Program-made: the position numbers and the translations under genes
Part shown: positions 21,172-32,880 of the stretch, one piece after another
Numbering within the stretch: position 1 is the first letter of the stretch
How the letters are laid out: every line of letters begins with the position of its first letter
Assembly (NCBI GenBank): GCA_015680685.1
Contig: MNCI01028379.1
Location: 65,732 to 101,689 of the forward strand
Origin: Gnetum montanum
Taxonomy: Eukaryota > Streptophyta > Gnetopsida > Gnetales > Gnetaceae
Reading direction: 5' to 3'
DNA: 35,958 bases
Notes under the pieces: model-generated
What the model saw: only the letters and a program-made list of their open reading frames with translations
The model's database searches: none
Told to the model about the DNA's origin: nothing

Positions 21172-21277
21172 CCCCCCCCCCCCCCCCCCCCTCCTTTTTT
21201 GTCCTTCTTANNNNNNNNNNNNNNNNNNNNNNNNNNNNNNNNNNNNNNNNNNNNNNNNNNNNNNNNNNNNNNNNNNN
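21172..21277. other. 20-bp C run followed by a 67-base assembly gap
   Basis: A run of 20 C (21172-21191) is followed by CTTTTTTG-like sequence and undetermined bases 21211-21277. The gap lies where A and C carry the T-rich array. The C run may be real or an assembly artefact; gap length may be nominal. Confidence 0.9.
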
Positions 21278-22509
21278 AACTTTTTCTATTTGTTGTTTTC
21301 ATCTTATTTTTTAGTAATCTTACTTGTAAATAAAACCATCATGTAGCCCATGGAGATGAGGTTTTCATTATGTTGTCAAATCATAAGGGACATATTGTTC
21401 AGACATTGAGACCATGCCATTCATTCCATTAATAAGAGGTTCTTACCCACATCATAATGATATTCTTTTTCATCATCCAACCTAAAATATATTCATAATC
21501 ATTGTTTCTAGGAAAAAGAGTGCAAAAACAAGGGGGAATGTAAGAGGTGTGATATCAAGGGGATTTGAGGATTCTCTTTAGCCACTTCTATATGTTCTAT
21601 CATGTTGCTAAGGTTGTAATTATATCCTTGTAGATCTAACAAAAAATGAGAGTAAGAGTACCATAAAAAGGCACCAAATAAATTTTTTGGGTGCCACTGG
21701 AAAGACATGTACCCATGCCTAAAGGTTGATGGCCTTGCAGAACATCCAAAAGAAATCCATGTGTGCCATAAATAAGCTCCTTCCTTAGAAAAAATTCCAA
21801 GTGATGTTACTCCTTCCAACTATGATAGTCTTATGGTTCTCTATCAACATGATAAAATTATGGGATGTCACTAAAATGTGGTTTGGACTTGGTTTGAATC
21901 TTGGAAAGAAGAAACCATGATTATTTAACCATTAATAACACACAAGGATTCATTGTACCCATCTTGAGTTAGCTCATGTCCCAATTTCTACAATCCTTTC
22001 TATAGTCTATCTCATCTTATTGTCCATTTGATCCTAACTTGTGGTTTTATGTAACATAGAGTTATTATCTCAAATTGGTGGTTTTAACATGTGTTTTTTG
22101 TTGCTTAGGTATGAATTACATTCAACCCCTTCAATGCCTATGGACATATTTAGGTATGGTTGCACAATGGCATCATAGGCTAGAGCCTGCTTTGGGGAGG
22201 ATCCACGTGTGTAACTTTTGTGACTTGTACTTGTTTGACACAACCACATCATTCTTCACCTTCCAAGTGCTTAATTGTTAGATTTTGTCATTTCCCTTCT
22301 CATGTAACTTGATCTATCCAAAACCTTGATTTCCATGCCCTTTCTTACTTCTTCTAAAGCTTTTCACATCATTGACTCCACCTTCTCACACTATTAATGC
22401 CTCAAACTAATTTTCCACTTATCTTAGAACTATGAACCTAACCTTAAACCTTTCAACCAATGATAGAGCTTCATTTTATATGCTCACTTGCCTCATTTAA
22501 TGCATATTC
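21278..22509 (+). other. 3' noncoding domain of element B
   Basis: Noncoding. Matches to A include the stretch around 21727-21760 (GTTGATGGCCTTGCAGAACA against A 14121-14142) and the conserved box GAGCCTGCTTTGGGGAGGAT at 22183-22202. Small ORFs here have no support. Confidence 0.55.
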
Positions 22510-22593
22510 TTGGACCCCAATATCGAGTACTTGATATCAGGTAGGATGCGATGTTGGATACCTAATATCAAGTCACACAAAGCCTATATATAT
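22510..22593 (+). promoter_or_regulatory. Internal U3-like promoter module of element B
   Basis: CCAATATCGAGTAC, TTGATATC, GATGTTGGATACC and TAATATCAAG are followed by TATATATAT (22585-22593). GATGTTGGATACCTAATAT (22550-22568) differs at one position from GATGTTGGATACCCAATAT in B's own LTR (17769-17787). Its distance to the TATA box is 35 bp here and 38 bp in the LTR. No LTR termini or downstream LTR sequence flank it, so it is not a solo LTR. It lies about 550 bp upstream of the accessory ORF. Confidence 0.5.
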
Positions 22594-23117
22594 GGTTCCC
22601 GTGGCATCGAAACTCCATTCTCATCATTTTTAGCTAGGGGAGTTGTTCAAATTTTCTCTTACAACTCAAAGCTCTATTCACCCACTTTCCACTTGTGATA
22701 TTTGGCTCTCTGTCACTCCAATTTTTGTTCCATCTAAACCTATCTGAACCTAGAGTGTTTAAGTTAGTCATAGGGTATGCCTGTGTGGGATACTTGTTCC
22801 AATTTTTGATAATTTTCTATTGCCCAGAGGGTACTATAAGGGTAATAATGTTAAAAATCATGTTATACTAAAAAATCAATCATGGTAATGCCAAAAACCT
22901 AACTTTTTCCACCCAAGGGACCATAACCATTATAATAAGTCACACATAAGGAAAAAGGAACCAATTGCTAAGTGTCATAAAAGACAATAAACACTTTTAT
23001 GGATTATTCTTAAAAATATTTCTAACTCTATAGTCATATGAACTAGGAACTTAATGAACTAAGGTAACAAGTAAAGTATAAACTACTTACTAATAAAGAA
23101 CACAACCTTAGTAACAC

Positions 23118-23138
23118 CTAATCTTTGCTTGATTGTAG
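23118..23138 (+). promoter_or_regulatory. Splice-acceptor-like site before the accessory ORF
   Basis: CTAAT (23118-23122), a T-rich stretch and GATTGTAG precede ATG at 23139. The matching site in A is TGTAG then ATG at 14695. No donor was identified with confidence. Confidence 0.4.
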
Positions 23139-25861
23139 ATGGCCTTGAAAAGAGGAGCACAAGGAGAACCATCATAGAGAGTTGCCAAGCACCCATGAGG
23201 TGGCTAAGGCTAGCAAGACAAGTAGGTAGAGCATGAAGAGTAGCAGGCCCAATCTTGTAACATCCATCAAGAGGCTCCTATTATTGCACAATCAGTCCAA
23301 GGAGATGTTGTAGACCCACTAGCTCCTGTGCAAGGAAAACATCTCACATTGCCCCTTGAATGACTTGAGGTCATCCAAGAAAAGTTCACATTAACCATAG
23401 TCATCATGGAGATGAATTTCAGTCCATTTATGGAGTTTTCCCTAGAGGTGATTCATATGTAACTTTAGGCATCATCCTGGTGGCCTATTCTCTCAAACAG
23501 TGTTGAATGGTACCGTAGTGAGACCCATCAATTCTAGCACAACAAAGATTAAGGCACCACTATAAACATCTATGGAGTTAATGTCTCTTTCTCAATCAAG
23601 TTAATTATAGTAGCTCTTAATTTGCCAAACGAAGGGGCTAAAGTTATCCATTTGTCCACTAGGTCTGACCCCAACACCAAAAAACTATGGCTAAAACAAG
23701 TATATGGAAAGGATGATAAAACATATAATGAACTAACTATAGAGGAAAGAACATATTTCAAGATCAGTAGATATCATCTCTTCCCAACCAAGAGGCTTAA
23801 CAAGATTTCAACATATGTGGCCAAGGGAAGTGCTATCTTAATGGATAAATATATGTTCCATCTTTCCCAATTCTACTTCACTAAAATTCAAAGGTTGTTT
23901 GAGAATAAAAAGGTAGGGAAGCCAACACTCCCATTCCCTTACCTAATTAGAAGGTTATGCAAATGCGTTGGAATCTTGGAATATACGAATGATATTACTA
24001 GGAAGGCTCAAAACACCTCCTTCATCAAACTCTTCAAACCTACAGCACTAAGAAAAGATCTTAGTGAAGAGCAAGAATAAGAGAAGGAAGTAGAGACAGA
24101 AGTAAAAGTACAACATGAGCCTAAATAGTGCCCAGAAACGCAAGTTCCGCCACTACTGCCAATGTAAGATTATAGGCCCTCAATGATCATCTATAGAATA
24201 TCATTAAGACTATCAATTGGGAAAGTAGAGATGAGTCTAATCTCTTCATAGTAATCAATGATGCCATACAACCCATCATTTCAACCAATCCAACAAGGGG
24301 AGAGATCTCCTTACAATCAAGAGGAGGATCCTAGTGGTCTAGAAAAATCTCTAGAAATGTTGCATCCTTCTAAGTGATGCTTAAAACTAGAGAAGATGCC
24401 ACGATTGTGTTAATGTAGCATTAGGATGTAGCAAGTACAACAGAAGTGATTATGGATCACATCAAGGAATCATTTAATGTTTCTATTGTGCCCCCTATAG
24501 ATCATGCTAGGACTAGAGATGCATGGATGCTAGTCAAAACTTCAATTGCTCCTACGGTGCATGAGGATGTGCTAGATCACTTATTGTAGATAGGGCAAGT
24601 GATGACCACCTTATTTAATATCCCTAGTGATGTCAGTATCACATAGTCAAATCTCATATCCACCAAAGGAAATTTGGTTATGGCTAATGTTAGGGAAAAG
24701 CATGTAGAAGTTACAATAAGAGTTGGCCACCCTGAGAACAAAATGATGAGACCCTACCTAGTTTATTATGATTTACTAGCTAGAACAATTCAAGATGGAG
24801 CTAGTAGCTAAGCTAACTAAGGAAAGCGCAACTATAGAACAAGAAAAAGAGAAGGTATCTTGGAATGCCTCAGCTACTGATGCATAATCCTATGCATATA
24901 AAAAGGCATTGACCACCACAAAAGAAGAAAACAAGTAGCTCGCCACCAAAAATTAAAGGTTGATCATAAATGAAAAGAAAAAGAATATTCTTGAGGAGAG
25001 TGCCCACCAGTTAAGAGAAAAACTAGTGAGGGTCAACAAGGAAATTAGTAAATTGGCTAGAGAAAACAAAACCCTTTAAATGAAGGAGGTTTGTGCTATT
25101 TGACAAAAGTCTACAATAGAAATTATTGCATGGAAGAATGAGGCCAAGAAGCACAAAAAACTAAAGGAACACTTCTACAACCAAGTAGGCATGTATAAGC
25201 AAATAAATGAGAAGGAAATCTAGATGGCTAAAGCTTTCATTGGGCCCTTGTTAGCAAAAAATCCTGAGTGGTGGCTAATTCTAGATAGCTATGCACTAGT
25301 CTGGTAGGTGGAAGTAAATAATAAAGACTTGTAAATCAAAGATTTGAAAGAATACATGGAATTGGATAACCTTAGATATGCAACCTTACCATGTTAATAA
25401 CAAGTTGACCTTGAAATGAGCTAGAGAAGTAGGTAGTGATCATCCATGCATCGTATGAAAAAGAGTTTATATATTGGAAAGATGCTTTGTAGAAGCTCCA
25501 TATGGAAAACTTGAAATTGGAGGTGATCAAATCTTACTACCATGGATAGAGAGATGTTGCCTTAGACCTAGCAAAGATATTGACAAATTATCATGAACTG
25601 AGAGAGAAATCTAAGGCCTTTGAGGAAGAATGATGATAGGTTTCAGCCTAGTACATGAAGGCTAATCAAATGTTTCTATAGCTACCATGTCCTTGGAATG
25701 TACCGATGCTAGCACACATTGGTTCAATAGCCTAGATTGTATATGACCCAAGGATGAAAGAGAAGAAGTTGTAGGCATTGCTTGATTAATAAAAATTTAA
25801 TAAGCTTGCCAACAAAGAAAAGCACATGATGGAAGAGCCACCACCACCGAGAACTACATGA
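23139..25861 (+). pseudogene. Large accessory ORF of element B: plant transposon-protein-like domain plus coiled coil
   Basis: About 900 codons with stops and some frame changes. The front part is poorly readable. From about 23560, INIYGVNVSFSIKLIIVALN followed by LP resembles the entry motif of the 'putative plant transposon protein' family (Pfam PF20167, from memory). So do YHLFPTKRLNKIS, AILMDKYMFHLSQFYFTKI and LPFPYLIRRLCKCVGI (23622-24080 is open). After a linker, 24800-25640 is Lys/Glu/Leu-rich and probably coiled coil (KKNILEESAHQLREKLVRVN, EISKLARENKTL). It ends EEPPPPRTT at the TGA 25859-25861. Nearly all stops in the coiled-coil part sit where Gln codons would be natural. Function is unknown; position suggests an env-like or accessory role. 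Confidence 0.55.
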
Positions 25862-26029
25862 GCTTCCCAAATTATGTGTCCTATAATATTGTGTCTCATT
25901 TTTGTACTACACCAATGTGACATATATAAGTTCATTTGTTTGTTTTTTTTTTTATCTAAGTTGATCAATAATTCCATACCATTCCAACAATTTTTGTAAT
26001 GAACTTGTTTCTCATTTTGTTTAACTTGA

Positions 26030-26058
26030 GGAAAAGTTTTCATTCAGTTGTGGGGATA
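26030..26058 (+). other. Polypurine tract region of element B
   Basis: GAGGAAAAGTTTTCATTCAG followed by TTGTGGGGATA abuts the 3' LTR at 26059. It parallels A (15023-15053) almost base for base, so this tail is conserved despite the different genes upstream. Confidence 0.6.
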
Positions 26059-26939
26059 TGATGAGTCATCATTATATCAACCCTAATGTTGGATACCCGA
26101 TATCGAGGCTCTAATATTGGATAAGCAATATTAGGTCCCAAGAAATGATGTCGAATATCCAATATCATCTCCTCCATGTTACCCTATAAATACAACACTT
26201 GGGTGCATGGTTGGGACATAGTTTTAGTTCTCGATTTTAGATAGTCTTTCATAGATTTTTGCATTCAAGTTCTATTATTCCTAATGCATGTCTATAGTGT
26301 GATTTTTGTAATCATACAACACATTTGGTAAAGTGTGACATACTTGGACATGTTATATGATTGGAAATAAAGATCAAGATTACTTCCATCATTGTCACAT
26401 TCACTTAGATTGATCATTGCTTTAATTATTTAATTATTTACTATTTTCTTTAGTCAATGTTTTCATTTATTGTTATTTACTATTCTTGTTATTAAGTGGA
26501 ATAATTATGACTTAATCATGAGCACTTAAGTGTAGGTACTTGGTAATCTAGCAATGTATCGTTTGGCACACCTAATGACATATGCTTAGCAATCCCAACA
26601 GTAGTTACATGAATTCTAAGGCATGTACGAACATTTAGGAATGGATACTTATCACATGTAGGTGAGTTTAGATTTTATTTTCCATTGTTCATTATCTTAG
26701 TTAATTTATCTCTTCATCATCATTAGGAGTAGCATAGAATTAGACAACATCATATGCCTCACTTTGGACTAAACCATACATGACAGAGCTACCACTAGTT
26801 CAAGTGGGAAGATAGCAAACCGTGATCAAATCATAACGATCTAGATGCCACAACTAGTCCTATCCATGGAATTCAATTGGATTGTGCATGAATGCTTGTG
26901 ATTCAATGGTTGGGCATAGGGATACCTTGGGGCTCATCA
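26059..26939 (+). repeat. 3' LTR of element B
   Basis: 881 bp, TGATGAG to CTCATCA, direct repeat of 17681-18557 with 33 mismatches in 240 sampled positions. TATA box at 26185-26192. GATATC-like words (CCGATATCG, CAATATTAGG, CCAATATC) lie upstream of it. Confidence 0.9.
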
Positions 26940-27961
26940 CTCACCCTTAACCTCTCATGATTATTCTAACTACCCAAAGCCACTATGAAAAGGCTTCAAA
27001 GGTAAAAATGAGAGAAGAAGCTTTTTGGAAAGAAGAAATTTGAAGATTGCTTGTAAGATGGCTTGCTAAAGACATTATTACAACTACTTTGTTTTAATCT
27101 TATGAGTTCATTCTTTCCTATTTTGTTTTAGCTACTTAGCTAGTGGTTTAGGTAGTATCATGCATGACATTTAAATTTAGGATTTTTAGATTGCTTTTAT
27201 AGTTCTTTGTTGTGTGATAGTAGAATCCTATTAAGATTTTTCATAGAAGAGTTCATGTTGGAAAGCCTTAAGAGAAATTTAATAGAGAATTTTATTATTA
27301 TGCAATGTTTTAGACTGCTATTAGGATTGCTATAAGAGAGCCTATGCTATAGATAAGCTAGTTGAACAATTCAATGGTCTAGAGGATTTTAAAAATTCTT
27401 TGGTATTTTGATAGGACTAAAATATCTTTTTGAGTTTTAAAGTATATTCCCTATGTATTTTAACTAGAAATTGTCAAATCTTTGAAAGCTCTATTGTATG
27501 TAATCATTGACAACTATTATATAGCCAAAATAGAGACTCGTATGTGGTGTTTTAAGTAGCAATTTTTGGTAGTATAGTAGGATTGTATTTAATAAATTGC
27601 TTATTTGAGCCTAGAAAATTTGAACAATTCATAGATATCAAATTAGGGATAACTTTATTATGAAGTTTTTTCTCATATCAGTTTACTTTGCATAAATATT
27701 TGAGATTTTTACAAAAATCTACTTTCTCTTCTTTGTCTTTCCATTGAATCTTTCTCTATTTCTAGTTTTTTGTGGAACTTTCTCTCTCTGGGGGAAATTA
27801 GAAGTAGATTGAAAGATTTGTGCTTAAATGGTTTTTGAAAAAATTTTATTTGTTACAAGTAGGCATTGTAAGGACTATAAAAACTAAGTGATTGAACAAA
27901 ATAGGAATCTCCAACAACTCATAGTAGTTTTCAAAGTTAGCCAAATATCTTTCATGATAAC
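26940..27961. other. Flank between elements B and C, no gene seen
   Basis: AT-rich DNA starting with the probable duplication CTCAC. No coding similarity, repeat or RNA gene was recognised in about 1 kb. Confidence 0.5.
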
Positions 27962-28787
27962 TGATGAGTGGCAAGGTACCCCTACACCAAACCATATGAA
28001 TCACTAAGCAGTTATGTGTGATTTGATTGAATTTTGTGGACCTATAGTTATCTAATGCACTAGCTCTTCTAGGAAGTGAAATGGGTGTTGACAATGTTCG
28101 TTGTCTTTCCAATTACACTTGTAAGGTTTAAGGGTATGGTTTAAGTGTAATTGAGGTATATGATTCTTCTTACTTCATATTTTATGGATTTGGTTGCCTA
28201 CAAAAAGAATGAAGAGCAGAGTAATTAAAGATCTAATTCATCTATTGCCTAGCTAGCCTAACACAAGTAACTGGCCCACTTTCCTGAACACATATAGCAC
28301 TATTTGGCTACCAAACGCTAAATGTTGTTAGGTTACCAACTACTATATGAATGCTCAAAGTGGTCATGCTTGCATTCATTAACTACTAAAAATAAATTAC
28401 TTAATTCAAATGCATTAAAGTAAAGAGAAAGAAAGCAAAATGCATTAAAGAAAATCTTAATCTATTCTTAGTCTTGCAAGGATTGTCAAAAGAGTTCATT
28501 TTATTCTCATCACACTACTGTGCTTAGGTACATAGTGCTCAAATAAAGAACCATACATACTTAGACTCCTTCTGTGGGCACTTAGAAAATATTCTAACTT
28601 TGAGGAAAATAAATGACAAGAGCCTCGCTACCTTGCTTGAAAACTGAAACTAAAACTATGCAAAAATTGGAACCTAGGCACTATATTTATAGGCTAAGAT
28701 ATATGCCTTGACATCAAACACCCGACATTGGAGCCAGGCCCTAACATTGGGTACATGACATCATGATCAATAAAACATGTTTCATCA
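27962..28787 (-). repeat. 3' LTR of element C
   Basis: 826 bp. On the minus strand it starts TGATGAA (28787 down) and ends CTCATCA (27968-27962), with the terminal TAGGGGTACCTTGCCACTCA nearly equal to A. The TATA box TATAAATA is at 28691-28684, 96 bp from the start. Upstream words are GATGTC-like (GATGTCATGTACCCAATGTT, CCAATGTCGGG, TTTGATGTC) rather than exact GATATC. The right-hand partner is not in the window. Confidence 0.82.
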
Positions 28788-28815
28788 TACCCCCATGACT
28801 AAATGAAAACTCATC
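28788..28815 (-). other. Polypurine tract region of element C
   Basis: On the minus strand, GTTTTCATTTAGTCATGGGG then GTA precedes the LTR start, matching A and B. Upstream, TCATCCCATACCTACCTAAT matches the A tail near 14986-15005. Confidence 0.65.
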
Positions 28816-30950
28816 CTCAAGTGAAGAAGAGGAGGAACAAGTTCTTTACAACATAACATATTAGGTAGGTATGGGATGATTGACTGACATTACAAACTGA
28901 CTCAGATGAAATAGACATATAGACTCTAAGTGCCCAAGTGTATGGAATTACAATTTTTACAAAATTGGATCTTCATGAGAGCACCCTAGAGAATATTGAC
29001 ATCCAACACCTCTTGGCAGTAAAAAAAATGAGAAAGAGAGAAGAGATCCAACAAGCATGAACGATCCTCATTATGTGGCACTACTACATCATTCTTGATG
29101 AAGATAGTCTCACTTCCAACCCATGATTCCCACTACAATCATAACAAAATCATGAATTAGTATGCAATGTGTAACACATAACTATTAAATGCCTTATCTC
29201 ATTAGTAATTACACTTGGCTAGGTTGTGATTGTGGTTGATTGGTTCCTTGAGTAGTATTAGTGAGAAGGTTGATAGATAGGGTTAATTCAATTAAGTGGT
29301 TCATTAAATTTGAAAAATTTTAGTACAAGGAAATATTTGAAGAGGATATAAGAATTCACAACAATAAAAAGTAGAGTTCACTAAAAACTATTGTAAAGAT
29401 GTGCATAATTAGATGTCATTGATGGAGTAAACAAAAAGAATTTGATTGTAAGAGTGTCTAAGAGTAAAGAACATATCTAACCCAACCAAAAGATATGCAA
29501 GTGGGTCCTTCCAAAAGTAGGCACAGGCCTCTTATGCCCTTGCATAACTTCAAGCCAAAGAGTTTGTGGGCTCCATAGATGATTAATGGTTACAGATGGT
29601 TAAGTACAAAAACCTAGAAGTAACTAACTAAGAATTCTAACACATCAAACTAGGACATTGAACTAAAACATGAAATTGGTAAAGAGGTAAGACATGGAAA
29701 GCATAGATGAATGAGAGAGAGTGTGTGGAATCGAGTTCCTAATTATAGTTACATGAACTCCCTTGTGGATTTTATAGTTAAATGACTTGATATGATCCAT
29801 CCTTAGTCCAAACCAAAACCAACCATGTTTAGTGACTTCACATCAACATTTTAAGACTAATCCATCCCTTGAAACACAAGAGTACTCCCACAAAACAACC
29901 ACCATTCCTTCTTAGAGAAGAAGTAGAAAGTGAGGAAGGGCCTTAGTTAGAGAGAACTAGTTCCATAACCAGTGCTTGTAGCCCATATATTCTATATAAG
30001 AGGTGTTCTTTGAATTTTCATTATTTTTTTTCTTTTGAAATTGGAACCACACCATGCAAAGGCACATGCATTTATTTTGTCCAAGGGATGTGCTTTGAAT
30101 CCTCATCTTCATTTTCTTTTCTTCTTGATGAAAACCACATCATGCAAGGACATATGCATTTGTTTTGTGCAAAGGGTATGCTTTGAATTTTCATCATTTA
30201 CTTTCTTCTTGATGAGAACCACACCATGCAAGGACGTATGCATTTATTTTTTCTAAGGGATGTGCTTTGAATTCTCATCATTTTTTCTCTAATGAGAACC
30301 ACACCATGCAAGGAATTATTCAACTTCCTTTATTAATTGGCATGAAATGATAAGAAATTCATGAAAACACATGTGCATCTGAGCAAACAAAAAAGCCCAA
30401 AGAATACCAAATCCCCTTGAATCCACACCCTATTCAAACCTTTGAATCTTTCCCAATTCTAGAAACTACCAAAGTTAAAAATTTATTAAATTTTTATTAA
30501 TGAAAAAGGGATTGCACATTTCCAAAACAAGGAAAACCATAGAGTTTGTGGATGGGTGAATTTTTTGGACTCACTACCTATTACATGAAGAAGAAATCAT
30601 GTCCTAATTATTTGTAACAAAATTCAAAGCTAGAAACTAGATACCAACAATCAAATGAAAATGATAGTACATACCACTATCAAGTAATGCATTACAAATG
30701 TACCTAGCACTTATTAGAAAAAGGTTAGAAAATCACACCAAAATAAAAAAAATAAAAGAAAGTGTAAAATATTCAAGAAATAGAAAATTTACTAATGATG
30801 GTGCAAAAAAAATTAGAAAAGATTAATAACATAAAAAAAATATGTAAAATCAAGAACGCATAAAACAAAAAGTTGTAAAACTTAAAAATGTGTAAAACAA
30901 AAAAATTTGAAAAACTGAGTCACTTAAATAATTAGCATAGATGGCCATCT
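28816..30950 (-). other. 3' noncoding domain of element C
   Basis: About 2.1 kb between integrase and LTR. It includes the T-rich array (30910-30780 read on the minus strand), the tandem array at 30000-30322, a box similar to the conserved box of A and B (29501-29524) and a TGTAG boundary at 29133 equivalent to the splice-acceptor-like sites. No ORF comparable to B's accessory ORF is visible. Confidence 0.6.
30000..30322 (-). repeat. Tandem array of 80-88 bp units in element C
   Basis: AACCACA(C/T)CATGCAA recurs at 30045, 30133, 30217 and 30297, so the periods are 88, 84 and 80 bp. Each unit continues through ATGCATTT, an AAGGG-like word, TGCTTTGAAT and a T/C-rich tail. There are three full units plus partial units at both ends. 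Element A has one equivalent unit (about 13850-13970, opposite orientation), so the array expanded in C or contracted in A. The open frame 30035-30256 is a by-product of the repeat. Confidence 0.85.
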
Positions 30951-32360
30951 CCCCCAAAACTAAGTTGAAGGAGGCGGAAATCAAAAACATGAAGCATGGT
31001 TGTCCATATGATGAGGTGCTTATTATGTTAGCCAACGTATGCTTATGGAAAGGTTTAATTTGTTGGATGTTGACTAGCCATTTCTTATTCAGGCTCTTAG
31101 GTTTATAGATCATCATGGCCTCAAAAGAAAATGTTTCATAAATGACATAAGGTCCTTCCCATAGCATTTGGAACTTAGTTCATTGAGGTACGTGTGTGGG
31201 GTTTCAATAAAGAACATTGCCTCCCAATTAAACTTTGACTTTTCTAATTTTTAGGTCATGAAATTTTTTTATATGTCTTGTGCAACTCATTAGATGATAG
31301 GGCCACTAATTGGTTTTCATCTAGCAGGTTGAGACTCATTACTCTTTATTTTTAGGCTAGACTTAAGTCAAGGTCAAGGTCACAAGCTGTTGAAAGTGTA
31401 CAGAGATCAGATTGAATGGGAAGTATTGGTAATTTTCCACACACAAGCTCATAGGGAGAATAGCCTATAGGAAGTTTCCATGTTGAGCAATAGGCCCAAA
31501 GGGCATCATTTAGTTTTGTGCTTCAATCCTTCTGATACTTGCTGATAGTTCTTATTAGTATCCTTATGATTTACCTATTGATAACCTCAACTTGACCATT
31601 AGCTTAGGGATGGTAAGGTGTTGTGAGTTTGTGTTCAACCCTCAAGTGTTGCAAGATCTTCTGAAAAGTAGTACCTGTAAAGTGAGTTTCATTGTCAAAA
31701 TTTAATGCACATGGCACACCAAACCTATTTACAAATTTTTTTTGTAAAAACCAAGTAGTAGTAGAGGATGTATAATAGATGATGGCTACTACTTCTACTC
31801 ATTTTTTACAATGGTCAATAGTGACCATGATGTACGCCTTTCCATTTGACATGGGTGTGATGGAACCCATGAAATCAATTCCCTAGATGTCGAATGGTTC
31901 TAGTGGTGGAATCCATTATTGAGGTTCTTCCATTCAAGTAGTCATTCCACCATGTTTTTGGCATCATTCACAAGAGTAGACATAATGATGGGCATCTCTA
32001 AAGAGTGTTGGCCAATAGTACCTTTCTGTCAAGATTTTAATGGACGTGCATATCCCAACATAGTGTCCTCCACAAGGACCTTCATGAGCATCTTGGAGAA
32101 GAAATAGTTGATGCGCATCTTGGAGAACACATGGTTGGGACATACCAATGAACTAGGCCATGAATGCACACATTGTAGAGGTGTCCATTAACTTCCATGA
32201 ACTTCTTTACCTGGTGAAGAAATTGATGTTTCTTTTGGTGGTCCAACCCTTGTGGCAACTCCTAAATGAGAAGATAGGTGAGAATGTTATCATACCATTT
32301 TGGTTCATTGGGCATTTGTTCAATCATAGCACTAGCAAAGAGGATTTCATCAGGAAATGT
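30951..32360 (-). pseudogene. Integrase of element C (catalytic D, D, E residues kept, many stops)
   Basis: Minus strand: QKKHQFLHQVKKFMEVNGHL (about 32230), then RYYWPTLFRDAHHYVYSCE with CQKHGG, the zinc-binding region. The core begins GIDFMGSITPMSNGKAYIMV, first Asp at + 31874-31876. It continues RFGVPCALNFDNETHFTG (second Asp), ANGQVEVINR (Glu), LNDALWAYCSTWKLPIGYSP and YELVCGKLPILPIQ. The C-terminal end is MLWEGPYVIYETFSFEAMMI with NIQQIKPFHK (31167-31040). All three catalytic residues survive, unlike in the chromovirus relic, but stops are scattered (for example before ANGQ). Confidence 0.88.
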
Positions 32361-32399
32361 ATCAGATAATGGGCTTTCCTCCTGTTTTTCATCCCATCA

Positions 32400-32880
32400 C
32401 AATCAAGACAAGTGATTAGTCACAACAATCTCAATGTCCTTTTGATCTACCATGGTAAGATCAAATTCCTGCAACATCACCAACCACCATATGACATGGG
32501 GACTCACTGTTGGCTTGTTCATTAGGAAGAAAATGGCACTATGGGCTATGTGCACAAATACCTTGTATCCAAGCACATAATTCTTGAACATTTCTAAAGA
32601 AAACACCACCACCATCAATTCTTTCTCTATTGTGGTGTAGTTTAGTTGTGCACCCATAATGCTTTGGCTTTGGCAATGGATGTAATATGGATGTTTCTTA
32701 TCATCTAACTATATCAACATAGCTCCCAAGGTATAATTTGATGTATCCATCATGATATGGAATGGCCTAGACCAATCAGGTGCTTGTAGGAGTGGAGTTT
32801 CTACAAGCTTCTCTTTTAGTTGCTAGAATGATTTCTCACATTCTATGGTCCAAACAAAGGGAGCATCTTTCTTTGTTAGC
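32400..32880 (-). pseudogene. RNase H of element C
   Basis: The minus-strand frame 32657-32403 reads MGAQLNYTTIEKELMVVVFS, LEMFKNYVLGYKVFVHIAHS and LVMLQEFDLTMVDQKD, closing VVTNHLS. This is a textbook gypsy RNase H ending (usual close A-D-H-L-S-R). Where a catalytic Asp is normal in the 'TDH' motif, this copy has IAH. Upstream to 32880 the connection region is readable in pieces (IMMDTSNYTLGAMLI-like). Confidence 0.85.

Larger units (their letters stand above)
17681..26939 (+). mobile_element. Element B: Athila-type gypsy element with gag and a large accessory ORF, no pol
   Basis: A 9.3 kb LTR-to-LTR unit. LTRs at 17681-18557 and 26059-26939 differ at 33 of 240 sampled positions (about 14%). 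A tRNA-Asp-like PBS follows the first and a polypurine region precedes the second. TTCAC (17676-17680) and CTCAC (26940-26944) form a probable 5-bp target duplication with one transition. Inside are gag (18683-20250), a Pro-rich spacer, a protease-proximal stub ending before the active site, the 3' noncoding domain with an assembly gap, a U3-like module (22510-22593) and an accessory ORF (23139-25861). No RT, RNase H or integrase is present. Confidence 0.88.

Noticed and set aside
21084-21346. ORFs running through the C run and the gap
   Set aside because: They exist only because undetermined bases contain no stops.
22620-22626. CTCATCA as an LTR end, making 22510-22626 a solo LTR
   Set aside because: It lies only about 30 bp after the TATA-like word, lacks the conserved 33-bp LTR end, and no TGATGA start or other LTR sequence is present.
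30035-30256. Small protein with repeated Cys/His blocks
   Set aside because: The repetition is that of the 80-88 bp DNA array, and the sequence lies in the 3' noncoding domain of an element on the opposite strand.
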